Positions 6,690 through 15,818 are shown, counted from the first letter of the stretch. The stretch is DNA of 38,704 bases from Candidatus Ventrenecus stercoripullorum (GCA_018712835.1 DVGF01000063.1:1-38704); one strand, 5' to 3'. Translations and numbers: made by a program. The notes: a model not told the origin generated them from the letters alone.

Positions 6690-6920
6690 ATGAATAAGAA
6701 TGGACAAGCCCTTGTAGAGTATGTGCTAATTATTGCGCTAATAAGTGTGATTACCGTGAGTGTCGTTTCTTATTTCGGAGGCTATTTAAAAGATTCTATG
6801 ACAAAGACATCTTGTAGCTTGGTCGACCAAGTTTATGTGGAAGGTGAAAAACCAGGCGAAGCAGTATGTATGGATAAAGAAGAATACGAAGCAATGCAAA
6901 AACAGCAAAAAGGGGAATAA
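6690..6920 (+). CDS. flp: Flp-type pilin (Tad pilus subunit)
   Basis: Prepilin of 76 residues. A short charged leader ends in Gly5, followed by QALVEY, that is, the Glu5-Tyr6 of mature Flp/type IVb pilins, and a hydrophobic helix (7-30). The rest is a small hydrophilic domain with two cysteines (in TSCSLVD and AVCMDKEE), which could form a disulfide outside the cell. It would be cleaved after Gly5 by a prepilin peptidase that is not in this window. GGGAGTGAG precedes the ATG. First gene of the Tad operon, where the major pilin usually sits. It is longer than many Flp pilins (50-60 residues), so a TadE-like minor role is possible. Confidence 0.8.
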   Translation: MNKNGQALVEYVLIIALISVITVSVVSYFGGYLKDSMTKTSCSLVDQVYVEGEKPGEAVCMDKEEYEAMQKQQKGE

Positions 6921-6921
6921 C

Positions 6922-7272
6922 ATGAAGAATAAAAAGGGACAGGCTTTGGTTGAGTTTGTAATTATTTTACCCATCTTCATTTTTATGCTACTTTCCATTA
7001 TCGATATTGGCAAAGTAATTTATTTTCAGAACCAATTGGTAAGCGAATTAAATGATGTAGTAGATCTTTATAAGAATCAAAAAACTTATGAAGAGATTTT
7101 AAATGAACTAAACTTACAAGATGAAGGTGTGACACTAGAAATAAAAAACCAAGATAATGAAATCATTACGTTCTATTTAAAACGTGATGTCGAAATTATC
7201 ACCCCAGGACTAAATGTTATTTTTGATAACCCTCATACCGTGACAGTAGAAAGAGCCTTGTCGTATGAATAA
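6922..7272 (+). CDS. tadE: TadE-like pseudopilin
   Basis: Minor pilin of 116 residues for Tad pilus assembly at the membrane. N-terminus MKNKKG, then QALVEF with Glu5 after the cleavage point, and one hydrophobic segment (about 10-30), then a small extracytoplasmic domain rich in beta-strand sequence. An in-frame ATG exists at 6835, but the stop of the pilin gene at 6920, AGGGG just upstream, and the family N-terminus all place the start at 6922. It overlaps the next gene by 8 bases. Confidence 0.85.
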   Translation: MKNKKGQALVEFVIILPIFIFMLLSIIDIGKVIYFQNQLVSELNDVVDLYKNQKTYEEILNELNLQDEGVTLEIKNQDNEIITFYLKRDVEIITPGLNVIFDNPHTVTVERALSYE

Positions 7273-7636
7273 CAAAGGACAGACCTTAATCATTTTTGTC
7301 ATACTCATTCCTATATTGATATTAGTAGCAGCCTTAGTAGTCGATACTGGTCTTATGACCTTTGAAAAAGAGCGCTATCGTGGAATTATAGAAAATGGTA
7401 TTGAAGAATATTTTGATACAGGAAATGTGGAAGAAACAGAAAAAATATTTTCCTTAAATGATATCCCAAAAGAAGAATATACAATCATCGTACAAGAAAA
7501 CCAAATAGAAGTATCCCTAAATACCTCCATAGAGGCAATATTTGGCAAAATCATTAACATCGAAGAATATGAAATAAAGATGAATTATGTTGGAACAAAA
7601 GAAGGGGAACGTGTTATAATAAATAAGAAAGAATAG
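7265..7636 (+). CDS. TadG/TadE-like minor pseudopilin lacking Glu5
   Basis: Protein of 123 residues with the same build as the gene before it: MNNKG then QTLIIF and a hydrophobic helix (7-28), and a polar domain of about 95 residues. After the Gly cleavage site the usual Glu5 is replaced by Ile. Loss of Glu5 is typical of tip-type pseudopilins (GspK-like), so it may sit at the pilus tip or initiate assembly; this is inference. Translation is probably coupled to tadE through the overlap. Confidence 0.75.
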   Translation: MNNKGQTLIIFVILIPILILVAALVVDTGLMTFEKERYRGIIENGIEEYFDTGNVEETEKIFSLNDIPKEEYTIIVQENQIEVSLNTSIEAIFGKIINIEEYEIKMNYVGTKEGERVIINKKE

Positions 7637-7645
7637 GTGGCTAAT

Positions 7646-8428
7646 GTGAAAAAGAAGACTGGTAAAAGTATTTGTATTTTTTCCGGAAAAGGTGGCGTCG
7701 GCAAAACAATAACCACATTAAACCTTGCCGGAATATATGAAATGATAGGAAAAAAAGTATTAATTATCGATTTAGACTTAGCAAGTGGAAATATTGCTCT
7801 ATGTGCAAACAAACCATTTCAAAAAACAATCTATAACTTTGTAGATGACTATAATAACAACCGGTTCCATAATTTTAACGATTATGTAACACATTATGAT
7901 AACTTTATTGATATCCTTCCTAGTCCCAAAGACCCACGCCAAGCCTCTAAAATCGATTCCAAATATATAGAAATTGCCATTGATAAAGCAGAATATCTTT
8001 ATGATGTAGTATTAATTGATACCAACCACAATTTAAATGAATTAAACTTAGTAATTCTAGATGCAGTTACAACTATTCTCTTTGTCATGAATAATGATCC
8101 GATGGACTTAAAAAATATGAAGAGTTTACTTTCTATTTTTAGGGATTTAACCAAAACAAACTATAAAATTCTTCTCAATAATTCCCGTGACCCGTTCAAA
8201 AAATACTTTACAACATTTGATATCAAAAGCATTTTAAAAGAAAACATTGATTATGAAATTACCAGTGAGTTTTATATCAAAAACATCGATGCGTATGTTA
8301 TGAATGGTTCTATTATAACGTTAGACCCAAAATCTGCCAATGTCTTTAATAAAGATTATACGACGTTCATGAAAATTGCCGTCGACATGCTAGGAAAAGA
8401 AAAGGGGGATAATTATGAGAAAAACTAG
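7646..8428 (+). CDS. tadZ: TadZ/CpaE-like MinD/ParA-family ATPase
   Basis: Cytoplasmic ATPase of about 260 residues that places the Tad machinery at its site on the membrane. Deviant Walker A KGGVGKT at residues 15-21, switch I region VLIIDLDLASGN, switch II VVLIDTNHNL, and a conserved LLNNSRDP stretch. The receiver-like domain seen at the N-terminus of many CpaE proteins is absent, so this is the short form common in Gram-positives. The frame opens at GTG 7637, but AGGTGG at 7633-7638 fits GTG 7646 better. It overlaps the next gene by 14 bases. Confidence 0.88.
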   Translation: MKKKTGKSICIFSGKGGVGKTITTLNLAGIYEMIGKKVLIIDLDLASGNIALCANKPFQKTIYNFVDDYNNNRFHNFNDYVTHYDNFIDILPSPKDPRQASKIDSKYIEIAIDKAEYLYDVVLIDTNHNLNELNLVILDAVTTILFVMNNDPMDLKNMKSLLSIFRDLTKTNYKILLNNSRDPFKKYFTTFDIKSILKENIDYEITSEFYIKNIDAYVMNGSIITLDPKSANVFNKDYTTFMKIAVDMLGKEKGDNYEKN

Positions 8429-9755
8429 TTTAGTAGAAGCCTTTAATATTGAAAGGAAAGAACCTAAATTTAATGAAGTAACCGACTATGACATTTTCCC
8501 AGATAAAAAGTTGTTAGACGAGTTACGTACCAGAATCGTGGAAAACTTAATCGATAAAGAAGTACCTCAAGACAAACTATTAAATCAATTTATTAATGAT
8601 GAAATCGATAAAACCATTGAAGGCTACGACTTAACAAATTTGGAACGTAGCCATTTATATAATTTAATTGATAACGAAATCAATGGCTATGGCCCTTTAA
8701 CAGAACTATTAGAAGATAAAAATGTGACTGAAATCATGGTAAATAGCCCTAAAGAAATCTATATTGAAATTGATGGCCAATTAATTAAAGACGAAAGTGT
8801 ATCCTTCATTAACGATGAACATATCATTAGAACAATCGAAAGAATGATTGGCCCAATGGGTAGAACGATTGATGCAACAAATCCAATGGTTGACTCAAGA
8901 CTTAAGGATGGTTCTCGTATCAACGCAATTATTCCACCACTTTCTACAAAAGGACCAGTCATTACTATTCGAAAATTCAAACGTTCATTAACAACAGCTG
9001 ATGATATGATACGAATTGGGTCTATGACCCCTTATATGGCAACATTTTTAGAAGCAGCCGTCCGCGGAAAATGTAACATTATTGTCTGTGGTGGTACCGG
9101 GTCTGGTAAAACAACTCTCTTAAATATATTAAGTGGGTTTATCCCGGATAACGAACGTATTATTACCATTGAAGATGCTGCTGAATTAAAATTAGAAAAA
9201 GAACACGTCATTTCTTTGGAAACAAGAGTGACCAACTATGATAACGAAGGAGAAGTGACAATTAGAGATTTAGTCATCAATGCCCTTCGTATGCGTCCAG
9301 ATAGAATAATCGTTGGAGAAGTTCGTGGCAAAGAAGCATTTGATATGTTACAAGCTATGAATACTGGTCATGAAGGATCACTCACAACCCTCCATGCGAA
9401 CGGCCCAAAAGATGCCTTAAACCGTCTAGAAACCATGGTACTGATGAGTGGTTTAGATATTCCAATTAAAGCAATTCGTGAATATATTGTAAGTGCCATC
9501 GACTTAGTCGTAAATATTGATCGTATGAGTGACGGAAAAAGAAAAGTAACCTCTATCTCAGAATTAGAAAACTTTGAAGGAGACGAGATTAAACTAAAAG
9601 AAATATTTGCATTCCATCAAAAAGGATTAACCCCAAATGGGGAGGTAGATGGAGAATACATTTTATATAACGATACCATTCCAGCCGTTTATAAAAAGAT
9701 TAGCACCAAAGGAATTAACGACATTGACTTTATGTTTCCAATAAAAAAGAAATAA
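8415..9755 (+). CDS. tadA: TadA/CpaF secretion ATPase
   Basis: Motor ATPase of 446 residues that powers polymerisation (and perhaps retraction) of the Tad pilus at the inner face of the membrane. Helical N-terminal region (1-130), Walker [10 protein letters not shown] near 225-233, Asp-box sequence ITIEDAAEL, Walker B region [13 protein letters not shown] near 295-307, and His-box sequence [13 protein letters not shown] near 315-327. Length is normal for CpaF. AGGGGG lies 7 bases before the ATG, which is inside the end of tadZ. Confidence 0.95.
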   Translation: MRKTSLVEAFNIERKEPKFNEVTDYDIFPDKKLLDELRTRIVENLIDKEVPQDKLLNQFINDEIDKTIEGYDLTNLERSHLYNLIDNEINGYGPLTELLEDKNVTEIMVNSPKEIYIEIDGQLIKDESVSFINDEHIIRTIERMIGPMGRTIDATNPMVDSRLKDGSRINAIIPPLSTKGPVITIRKFKRSLTTADDMIRIGSMTPYMATFLEAAVRGKCNIIVCGGTGSGKTTLLNILSGFIPDNERIITIEDAAELKLEKEHVISLETRVTNYDNEGEVTIRDLVINALRMRPDRIIVGEVRGKEAFDMLQAMNTGHEGSLTTLHANGPKDALNRLETMVLMSGLDIPIKAIREYIVSAIDLVVNIDRMSDGKRKVTSISELENFEGDEIKLKEIFAFHQKGLTPNGEVDGEYILYNDTIPAVYKKISTKGINDIDFMFPIKKK

Positions 9756-9778
9756 AAAAATAAGAAAGGAGTGATACT

Positions 9779-10783
9779 ATGGGTGAATACTGGCAAATAT
9801 ATTTAACACAAGGAATCATGATTCTCATCTTAGTATTTTTAATTATTTATCTAATTCGTCAAAGAAGAATTATCGCATTAGAAAAACGTTTTGAAAAATT
9901 TGCCCTCATTAGTATCAATGACCATGAAAAATCCTTCTTTGATTTAATTGTAGAATTCTTTTGGAAACAAACACACCGTGTAAGTAAAGTACTTTCAAAA
10001 AGTGTCTTTCTAAAAAATTATAGCATGCGTTATGAAAAACACATCAAATATGAAAACAAAGATACATTTACTGGAATGGATTACATAACAATTAAATTTT
10101 TTGTAGGAATATTACTTGTAATATTAGAAATTGTAACATTGATGTTCCAAGTATTAAACGTTAGTTTCATGAGCCTACTAATTGCCTTCCTAATTGGCTT
10201 CCTTGTTCCGGATATCTTCTTACAAATCGAATACCAAAAAAGACGTAAGAAAGTAGAAGAAGACTTATTAAAAGCAATTATTATGATGAATAACAGCTTT
10301 AAATCTGGGCGAAATATCATGCAAGCTGTTGAAATAGTTAAAGAAGAACTAGAAGGACCAATTGCCGATGAATTCAAAAAAATATACCTGGATATGACTT
10401 ATGGCCTTAGTATCGAAGTCGTGTTTGATAGATTCTATAATCGCGTAAAATTAGATGATGCCAAATACATTACAAGTTCTTTAACACTTTTAAATAAAAC
10501 AGGAGGAAATATTGTCAAAGTTTTCAGTACCATTGAAAAAAATTTCTTTAACAAGAAAAAACTAAAACAAGAAATGATGAGTTTAACAAGTGCTTCTATC
10601 TTTGTCTTTCGGATCCTTTGCTTCTTACCATTTCTATTCATAGTCATTATATATATGCTAAATCCATCTTATTTTTCACCGTTATTTACTACTGGATTAG
10701 GTCGTATATTACTCGTATTAATTATCCTATTCTATATTTTATATATCATGGTAATAAAGAAAGTTCTTGAGGTGAAAATGTAA
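9779..10783 (+). CDS. tadB: TadB-like Tad pilus inner-membrane protein
   Basis: Membrane platform protein of 334 residues, GspF/T2SSF family. Hydrophobic segments at about 10-27, 105-125, 130-145, 275-295 and 308-328. The cytoplasmic T2SSF helical domain lies between (around 155-270), with the motif FKSGRNIMQAVEIV. It should form with TadC the core that TadA acts on. AAAGGAG sits ahead of the ATG, and its stop overlaps the start of tadC by one base. Confidence 0.9.
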   Translation: MGEYWQIYLTQGIMILILVFLIIYLIRQRRIIALEKRFEKFALISINDHEKSFFDLIVEFFWKQTHRVSKVLSKSVFLKNYSMRYEKHIKYENKDTFTGMDYITIKFFVGILLVILEIVTLMFQVLNVSFMSLLIAFLIGFLVPDIFLQIEYQKRRKKVEEDLLKAIIMMNNSFKSGRNIMQAVEIVKEELEGPIADEFKKIYLDMTYGLSIEVVFDRFYNRVKLDDAKYITSSLTLLNKTGGNIVKVFSTIEKNFFNKKKLKQEMMSLTSASIFVFRILCFLPFLFIVIIYMLNPSYFSPLFTTGLGRILLVLIILFYILYIMVIKKVLEVKM

Positions 10784-11484
10784 TGAATGAGCGTAGTTTA
10801 GTAAGAAGAATATATACCGAAAAAACAATCAAAAAAGTAGAAAAAAAGATTAAATTACTAGGAATTAATTGTAAATATAACGTAATTGATTTACTAAATT
10901 TAAGACTTTTAATAGGAATAGCTATCTTTGTACTTTTACTAATTTTTAATAAAAATGGCTATATTCTAGCCCCAATTACAGTGATATTATTCCATTATTT
11001 AAGCGAATACATCGTTCTAGATTACCCAATTAAAAAACGAAGAAAAAAACTAGAAGAAGAAGCTATTTTCTTTTTTGAAGTATTATCATTAACTATGGAA
11101 AGTGGAAGAAACTTAACAAAAGGACTTTTACTTACATCCAAAAATATTGATAGTGAGCTATCACAAGAATTTAAAAAGTCCCTAGAAGAAATGAGCTTAG
11201 GAAAAAGCTTTTCTGAATGTTTAAATAGTATGAAAGAAAGAATACCAAGTGATACAATTAATAATGCCATCTTAAACATTGTACAATCTAGTATTTTTGG
11301 TAATAATATTGAAGAATCTTTAAATAACCAACTAGACTTTTTAAGAGATAAACATTTAATGGAAGTAAAAAGTGAAATCGGAAAACTTCCAACAAAGATT
11401 AGTATTATTTCTGTATTATTTTTCATTCCGATTATTTTAATGGTAATTTTATCACCAGTGTTAGTAGATTTAGTAATTGGATAA
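10783..11484 (+). CDS. tadC: TadC-like Tad pilus inner-membrane protein
   Basis: Second platform protein, 233 residues, GspF/T2SSF family. Two membrane segments near 44-80, a cytoplasmic helical domain with TMESGRNLTKGL (about 105-116), and a C-terminal membrane helix (205-230). Shorter than many TadC proteins (about 300) but with the expected layout. Last gene of the operon, followed 11 bases later by a terminator. The operon has no prepilin peptidase, CpaB or secretin, as expected for a Gram-positive locus apart from the peptidase, which must be elsewhere. Confidence 0.88.
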   Translation: MNERSLVRRIYTEKTIKKVEKKIKLLGINCKYNVIDLLNLRLLIGIAIFVLLLIFNKNGYILAPITVILFHYLSEYIVLDYPIKKRRKKLEEEAIFFFEVLSLTMESGRNLTKGLLLTSKNIDSELSQEFKKSLEEMSLGKSFSECLNSMKERIPSDTINNAILNIVQSSIFGNNIEESLNNQLDFLRDKHLMEVKSEIGKLPTKISIISVLFFIPIILMVILSPVLVDLVIG

Positions 11485-11494
11485 TGTGTATTAT

Positions 11495-11527
11495 ATGCCT
11501 GGCTATAACTAGCTGGGTATTTTTTTA
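11495..11527 (+). terminator. Terminator of the Tad operon
   Basis: An 11-bp stem (11495-11505 with 11510-11520, including several G-U pairs) with a TAAC loop is followed by seven T. Confidence 0.8.
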
Positions 11528-11591
11528 AAAAAATTTTTGCCGCTTGGGGGCTTGTCAAGTCTAGTGTGTAAATTTTTTTAGCGTTTGAATC

Positions 11592-11636
11592 AAAATCTAG
11601 TATGCAAGTAAAGTGGCAATTGATATACTAGATTTT
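11592..11636. repeat. 12-bp perfect inverted repeat in gene-poor debris
   Basis: AAAATCTAGTAT (11592-11603) and ATACTAGATTTT (11625-11636) are exact inverted copies around 21 bases. A diverged direct copy of the left arm with its following bases (12 of 16) lies at about 11557-11572 (AAGTCTAGTGTGTAAA). Such CTAGTGTGTAAA sequences resemble ends of IS256-type elements, so this may be an insertion-sequence or MITE remnant. It could also act as a terminator. No transposase is present. Confidence 0.45.
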
Positions 11637-11674
11637 TTAACAAAACACCACAAAATCTTTTGTTGTATATTTAA

Positions 11675-11898
11675 AAACACTTTTTTAAAATAAATACTCA
11701 TGAAACGGAGATTTTATATTCAACTATTAAAAATAAACAACTAGAAGAAAAAGAAATTTGTTTTATGAATGACGCGATGGTCAAAAGCATTATAAGAAGC
11801 AGTGATTTTTTAATCTGATTGCTAAATCTGTATTTATAGGCGGAATAACTATTGTATTTTTTTCTTCTTTTTGCTACCATGAGTGTAGAAGGTGGTAG
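11675..11898 (+). pseudogene. Decayed coding fragment before mutM
   Basis: Frame 11675-11818 reads a plausible helical sequence (STIKNKQLEEKEICFMNDAM, then KSIIRSSDFLI) without a start codon. At its stop the reading can pass to the next frame (11818-11898), which reads a hydrophobic stretch (AKSVFIGGITIVFFSSF) ending at a TAG two bases before the mutM ATG. Together they look like the tail of a membrane-protein gene with a frameshift. The family is not recognised. Confidence 0.3.
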
Positions 11899-11899
11899 T

Positions 11900-13651
11900 A
11901 TGCCAGAGATAGCAGAAGTAGAAACAGTAAGAAATACGTTAAAGGAAAGAATATTACATAAAAAAATTGTGGATTTCAAAGCGTTTTATAAACCAATTTT
12001 ATTAGACGATGAAAACTATTTTAAAGAAAATTTAATTGGCAAAGAATTTATTGATATCAAACGGATAGGAAAGTGGCTACTTTTTGAGACTGATACACAT
12101 TATTTATTAAGTCATTTAAGAATGGAAGGAAAGTACTATCTAAAACAGAAAGATGACAAAGTAGAAAAACATGAACATGTAGAATTTGTTTTCGCTGATG
12201 GAAGCGATATGCGTTACCATGACACTAGAAAATTTGGTAGAATGAAAATACTCTTAAAAGAACAACTCTATGAATTTGAAGGAATAAAAAAACAAGGACT
12301 AGAACCAATAGATGAAAGACTATCCAAAGAATATTTAAAAGAAAAATTTCAAAAAAGAAACTTACCAATGAAAACCCTTTTACTAGATCAGACTATCATC
12401 AGTGGCCTAGGTAACATTTATGCCGATGAAGTGTTATTTGATGCGCGCATTTCTCCTTTTAAAAAAGGGTGCGATATCTCCTTAGAAGAATGCGAAAGAA
12501 TAAAAAAGTCTGCGAAAAAAATTATTGAGTTAGCTATCAAGGACGGTGGAACAACCATCCGGAGTTACACAAGCTCTTTAGGTGTGACAGGAAGATTTCA
12601 GACTCACTTAATGGTTCATCAAAAAGAAGGGGAGTTTTGTACAATCTGCGGTACCAAAATAGAAAAAGTATTTGTCGGAGGACGAAGTACCTACTATTGT
12701 AGAAAGTGCCAAGATACTTTTGAAATTTCTCTAGAACAATATTATTTAGATTTACTAGGATTTCAAAAAATGCCTGAGTTTTTAACAAAATATCTTTCAG
12801 TTCCATGCTTGCTCCGTTTAAAAAAAGTAGGCTATTTCTGTGGCATGGACTATGCTTCAAAACACATCTATTCCTTTAAAGAATACATTAGCCGTTATGA
12901 TCATAGCCTTTCTGTAGCCCTTCTAACATACAAATTAACAGGTTCTAAAAAAGAAGCGATAGCAGGACTGTTCCATGATGTAGCAACACCATGTTTCTCC
13001 CACGTAATTGACTATATGAACGGTGATTATATCACCCAAGAAAGTACAGAAGAATATACAGAAAAAATACTAAAAAACGACTCAGAATTACAGAACTTAC
13101 TAGAACTTGACCATATTAAACTAGAAGAAATTATAAATTTTAAAGCCTTTCCGGTAGTCGATAACAAAAGACCAAAGCTATGTGTCGACCGCTTAGATGG
13201 AATTATTACCAGTGCCATAGGCTGGACAAAAAACATGACTCAAAAAGAAATATCAGAAATTATAAACCATCTTGCCATTTATGAAAACGAAGAAAAAGAA
13301 GAAGAATTAGGATTTACAAGTATGGCTGTTGCCAAAAAAGTAGTGAGCATAAATAAAGAGATCGATAAACTATGTCATAGTAACGAAGATAATTATATGA
13401 TGAATTTGCTAGCAGCCATTACCAAGCGTGCAATTGAAAAAGGGCTTCTTACCTATGAAGAATTATATACTTATCATGAAATAGAGTGTTTTGAAATATT
13501 AAATAACACTGAAGACAAAGAATTACAAAATTTACTCAAAACATTCCGAACAATTCGTAACATACCAGCTACCTCATATCCTGAAATTAAAAGAAGGAAA
13601 ATCAATCCATTGGTCAAAGGAAAAAGAATGATGATCGAAAAAAACGCATAA
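11900..13651 (+). CDS. mutM: MutM (Fpg) DNA glycosylase fused to an HD phosphohydrolase
   Basis: 583 residues, about twice the usual MutM. Residues 1-275 are a complete formamidopyrimidine-DNA glycosylase: N-terminal MPEIAEVET with catalytic Pro2 and Glu3, Lys58 (RIGKWL), the helix-two-turn-helix GLGNIYADE (169-177), and a zinc finger with Cys247, Cys250, Cys267, Cys270 and Arg262. It removes 8-oxoguanine and formamidopyrimidines and nicks the DNA. Residues about 290-583 are an HD domain: His335 (RYDHS), His359-Asp360 (LFHD), His368 and Asp371 (SHVID), resembling HD nucleotidases. The join is one open frame with no internal ribosome binding site that I see, although Met291 could be an old start. 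The frame is open back to 11852, but the MPE start and GGTGG fix it at 11900. The HD substrate is unknown; a damaged-nucleotide role is inference. Confidence 0.9.
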   Translation: MPEIAEVETVRNTLKERILHKKIVDFKAFYKPILLDDENYFKENLIGKEFIDIKRIGKWLLFETDTHYLLSHLRMEGKYYLKQKDDKVEKHEHVEFVFADGSDMRYHDTRKFGRMKILLKEQLYEFEGIKKQGLEPIDERLSKEYLKEKFQKRNLPMKTLLLDQTIISGLGNIYADEVLFDARISPFKKGCDISLEECERIKKSAKKIIELAIKDGGTTIRSYTSSLGVTGRFQTHLMVHQKEGEFCTICGTKIEKVFVGGRSTYYCRKCQDTFEISLEQYYLDLLGFQKMPEFLTKYLSVPCLLRLKKVGYFCGMDYASKHIYSFKEYISRYDHSLSVALLTYKLTGSKKEAIAGLFHDVATPCFSHVIDYMNGDYITQESTEEYTEKILKNDSELQNLLELDHIKLEEIINFKAFPVVDNKRPKLCVDRLDGIITSAIGWTKNMTQKEISEIINHLAIYENEEKEEELGFTSMAVAKKVVSINKEIDKLCHSNEDNYMMNLLAAITKRAIEKGLLTYEELYTYHEIECFEILNNTEDKELQNLLKTFRTIRNIPATSYPEIKRRKINPLVKGKRMMIEKNA

Positions 13652-13675
13652 GATAAAACAAGAAAGGAGTTCAGT

Positions 13676-14188
13676 ATGTGGTTTTCATTTATTATTATTT
13701 CTATTGTAGGAACATTGTTTCATTTTCTCTATGATTGGAGTGGCCATAATAAAATGATTGGCTTATTCGCAGCCGTAAACGAAAGTACCTGGGAACACAT
13801 CAAAATAGCTTTAACCCCATCCTTATTATGGGGATTAATTGACGGCTTTTTGTACGGAGCAAATCCTAATTACTTCCTTGCCAAATCCATGAGTTTACTA
13901 ACGATGATTGTAGTAATTCCTGTATTATTTTATCTGTATTCTTATTTATTAAAAAAGCATGTTTTAATAATCGATATTCTAATATTTTATATAGCAATCT
14001 TTTTAGGCCAATACTGTTTTTATTTTGTTTTAGATGGCCCTACGATTCCATACATTTTTAGCTATTGTGGAGCTGTCACTTTTCTTTTCATTTTTGGCTT
14101 TTATATGACAGCAACGTTATTGCCATTAAAAAATTTTCTTTTTAAAGATCCAATTACCAAGAAATATGGCTTAAAAGGACACAAATAG
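13676..14188 (+). CDS. DUF6512-like integral membrane protein
   Basis: Membrane protein of 170 residues with about five hydrophobic segments (1-17, 45-62, 68-90, 95-120, 128-148). The N-terminal part carries HFLYDWSG and AAVNESTWEHIK, a pattern I associate with the DUF6512 family; function unknown. The conserved polar His, Asn, Glu and Trp near the membrane may form a site. AAGAAAGGAG precedes the ATG, 24 bases after the mutM-HD stop, so the two may be co-transcribed. Confidence 0.6.
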   Translation: MWFSFIIISIVGTLFHFLYDWSGHNKMIGLFAAVNESTWEHIKIALTPSLLWGLIDGFLYGANPNYFLAKSMSLLTMIVVIPVLFYLYSYLLKKHVLIIDILIFYIAIFLGQYCFYFVLDGPTIPYIFSYCGAVTFLFIFGFYMTATLLPLKNFLFKDPITKKYGLKGHK

Positions 14189-14222
14189 AATTTACAATTA
14201 TTTAGTAGAAAGAGGTATTTAT

Positions 14223-15107
14223 ATGAAAAAATTTATATTTTGTGATTTAACTTTAGAACCTTATCAAATGAGCGATCAACACATATGGCTTATTTGTCAA
14301 TCTTATTTATGTCAAAATATTGCTGGACAATCACGCTATACAGGTAAAGAATTAGCACTATCTTTGCTTAAAAACAACATTGATCCTACAATAATGCGTC
14401 TCATTCTAATAAATTTTAAAGAATGTATTTCTCATTTAGAAGGAAGTAAGTGGAATAAACGGAAGTACGCATTTGAACTCACTTGGCTTAAACATAGATA
14501 TTATGATAAAGATGCCGATTTTGTAATGAATTTGTTTTTAAACTATTATTGGAAATATGCAAGTGATTATCTTTGGAGCGAAAAATTAGAAGAATTTATA
14601 TTAGAACTACAAGAAAAATATCCTCTTGTTACCCTAGAACAACTGCGTAAGATTGGTCAAACAGTGATTTTGGATTTTGGCAATCACATCGCTCATCAAA
14701 ATGATTTTGATATAGACTTTACCCTAGGCGCATCTTTAGGTGCTTATCAATATTACCAAGAAAAGCAAGCACTCGGTGATTTAAGAAGATTTTTAAAAAC
14801 TGTTGATTGGTATATACAAAAATTAGAACTTGTAAAACATTTATCTAGTGTTGATAGAATAAATAAATTATGTAAAGAAGTATTAGAGTTTTATTCGGAT
14901 TCTGAAATATTGGGATTCACTCAGAATTATCGCTTAGCTTATGAAGAAAACGATCAAAAAGCTTTAGAGAGAGTAACTCGCTATAAAAGGAGTTTTCGAA
15001 GACTAGATGATGAAGTAACTGCTTTTTCCTATGCTTGTGCGAGAGTAGAACCGGAGATAGCCAACAAATTAGTTTTAGCCAAAATAAAAGAGATGTCGCA
15101 TCGGTAA
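14223..15107 (+). CDS. Unknown protein, 294 residues
   Basis: I do not recognise a family. Predicted soluble and largely helical, without signal peptide or membrane segment. Notable stretches are KWNKRKYAFELTWLKHRYYD (about 79-98), aromatic and charged, and FTLGASLGAYQYYQEKQALG near 166-185. AGAAAGAGG lies before the ATG. It sits 34 bases after the DUF6512-like gene on the same strand and ends in its own terminator, so it may be the last gene of the mutM unit. Confidence 0.6.
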   Translation: MKKFIFCDLTLEPYQMSDQHIWLICQSYLCQNIAGQSRYTGKELALSLLKNNIDPTIMRLILINFKECISHLEGSKWNKRKYAFELTWLKHRYYDKDADFVMNLFLNYYWKYASDYLWSEKLEEFILELQEKYPLVTLEQLRKIGQTVILDFGNHIAHQNDFDIDFTLGASLGAYQYYQEKQALGDLRRFLKTVDWYIQKLELVKHLSSVDRINKLCKEVLEFYSDSEILGFTQNYRLAYEENDQKALERVTRYKRSFRRLDDEVTAFSYACARVEPEIANKLVLAKIKEMSHR

Positions 15108-15120
15108 ACACATCTTTTTT
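15091..15120 (+). terminator. Terminator at the end of the 14223-15107 gene
   Basis: AGATGT (15091-15096) pairs with ACATCT (15110-15115), followed by six T counting the last base of the stem. The gene's TAA is in the loop. It separates two convergent genes. Confidence 0.6.
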
Positions 15121-15769
15121 ATTTTCTAGAGTATCCTTTCATTTTTTCATAAACACTATCTCGAATGAAAAATAAAAGTTGTTCTTTCGCCTGATGAAAC
15201 TTATAAAAAGCATCACTTACATCATAAGAAGAACTAGTTTCAAAAAGAGGATGATGATATTTCACGTAAATAGGAACAACGCCGTTATAAAATAATTCCA
15301 TATCTCTTTGATTTACGAGTGATGTAGAAACACTTTGATAAAACAAATCTTTATCATGCTTCACTTCTGAAAAAACCACCCAAAAACCAGGAAGAAAAAA
15401 AGAAATAGAGGACTCATGAATATTTCTTTTTGATTCATGAATTTTTTGGGGAGCAATATTGGGATTAAGCAATTGGACAATCGATTTCTTTGTTTCCACA
15501 ATGGACATATCGACCAAACAAATATCTTGAAAAATGAATAATCTTTTTTCTTGAAACTCTGCATCTTTATCCATAATGTGAGCGGTAATAGACTTAATAC
15601 CCGTTTCATACTCCTCACAATGTAAAGAAGCATAGGAAACGTTAGACAAATCCACATAAGAAGATAATACATGCATAGCTTTCTCTCCGCCCAAATCATA
15701 ACTTGCGACAGAATATTTTCCTTCTTCTTCCACCATATCACTATAAAAAGCTAAAAAATCATTTATCAT
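15119..15769 (-). CDS. Unknown protein, 216 residues
   Basis: Not recognised. Soluble, mixed alpha/beta by eye, no signal peptide. It begins with an acidic helix (INDFLAFYSDMVEEEGKY); a central part contains SFFLPGFWVVFSEVKHD, and the C-terminal helix is basic. The ATG is preceded by AGAGGTG. It has its own good promoter and is divergent from the T-box operon. Confidence 0.6.
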   Translation of the reverse strand: MINDFLAFYSDMVEEEGKYSVASYDLGGEKAMHVLSSYVDLSNVSYASLHCEEYETGIKSITAHIMDKDAEFQEKRLFIFQDICLVDMSIVETKKSIVQLLNPNIAPQKIHESKRNIHESSISFFLPGFWVVFSEVKHDKDLFYQSVSTSLVNQRDMELFYNGVVPIYVKYHHPLFETSSSYDVSDAFYKFHQAKEQLLFFIRDSVYEKMKGYSRK

Positions 15770-15789
15770 AAGACACCTCTTTTTCGCTT

Positions 15790-15818
15790 ATCCTAGCACA
15801 CGAAAAAAAATATTGCAA
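15790..15818 (-). promoter_or_regulatory. Promoter of the unknown minus-strand gene
   Basis: TTGCAA (15818-15813), a 17-base spacer and an extended -10, TGC-TAGGAT (15795-15790), about 20 bases before the ATG. Confidence 0.65.
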
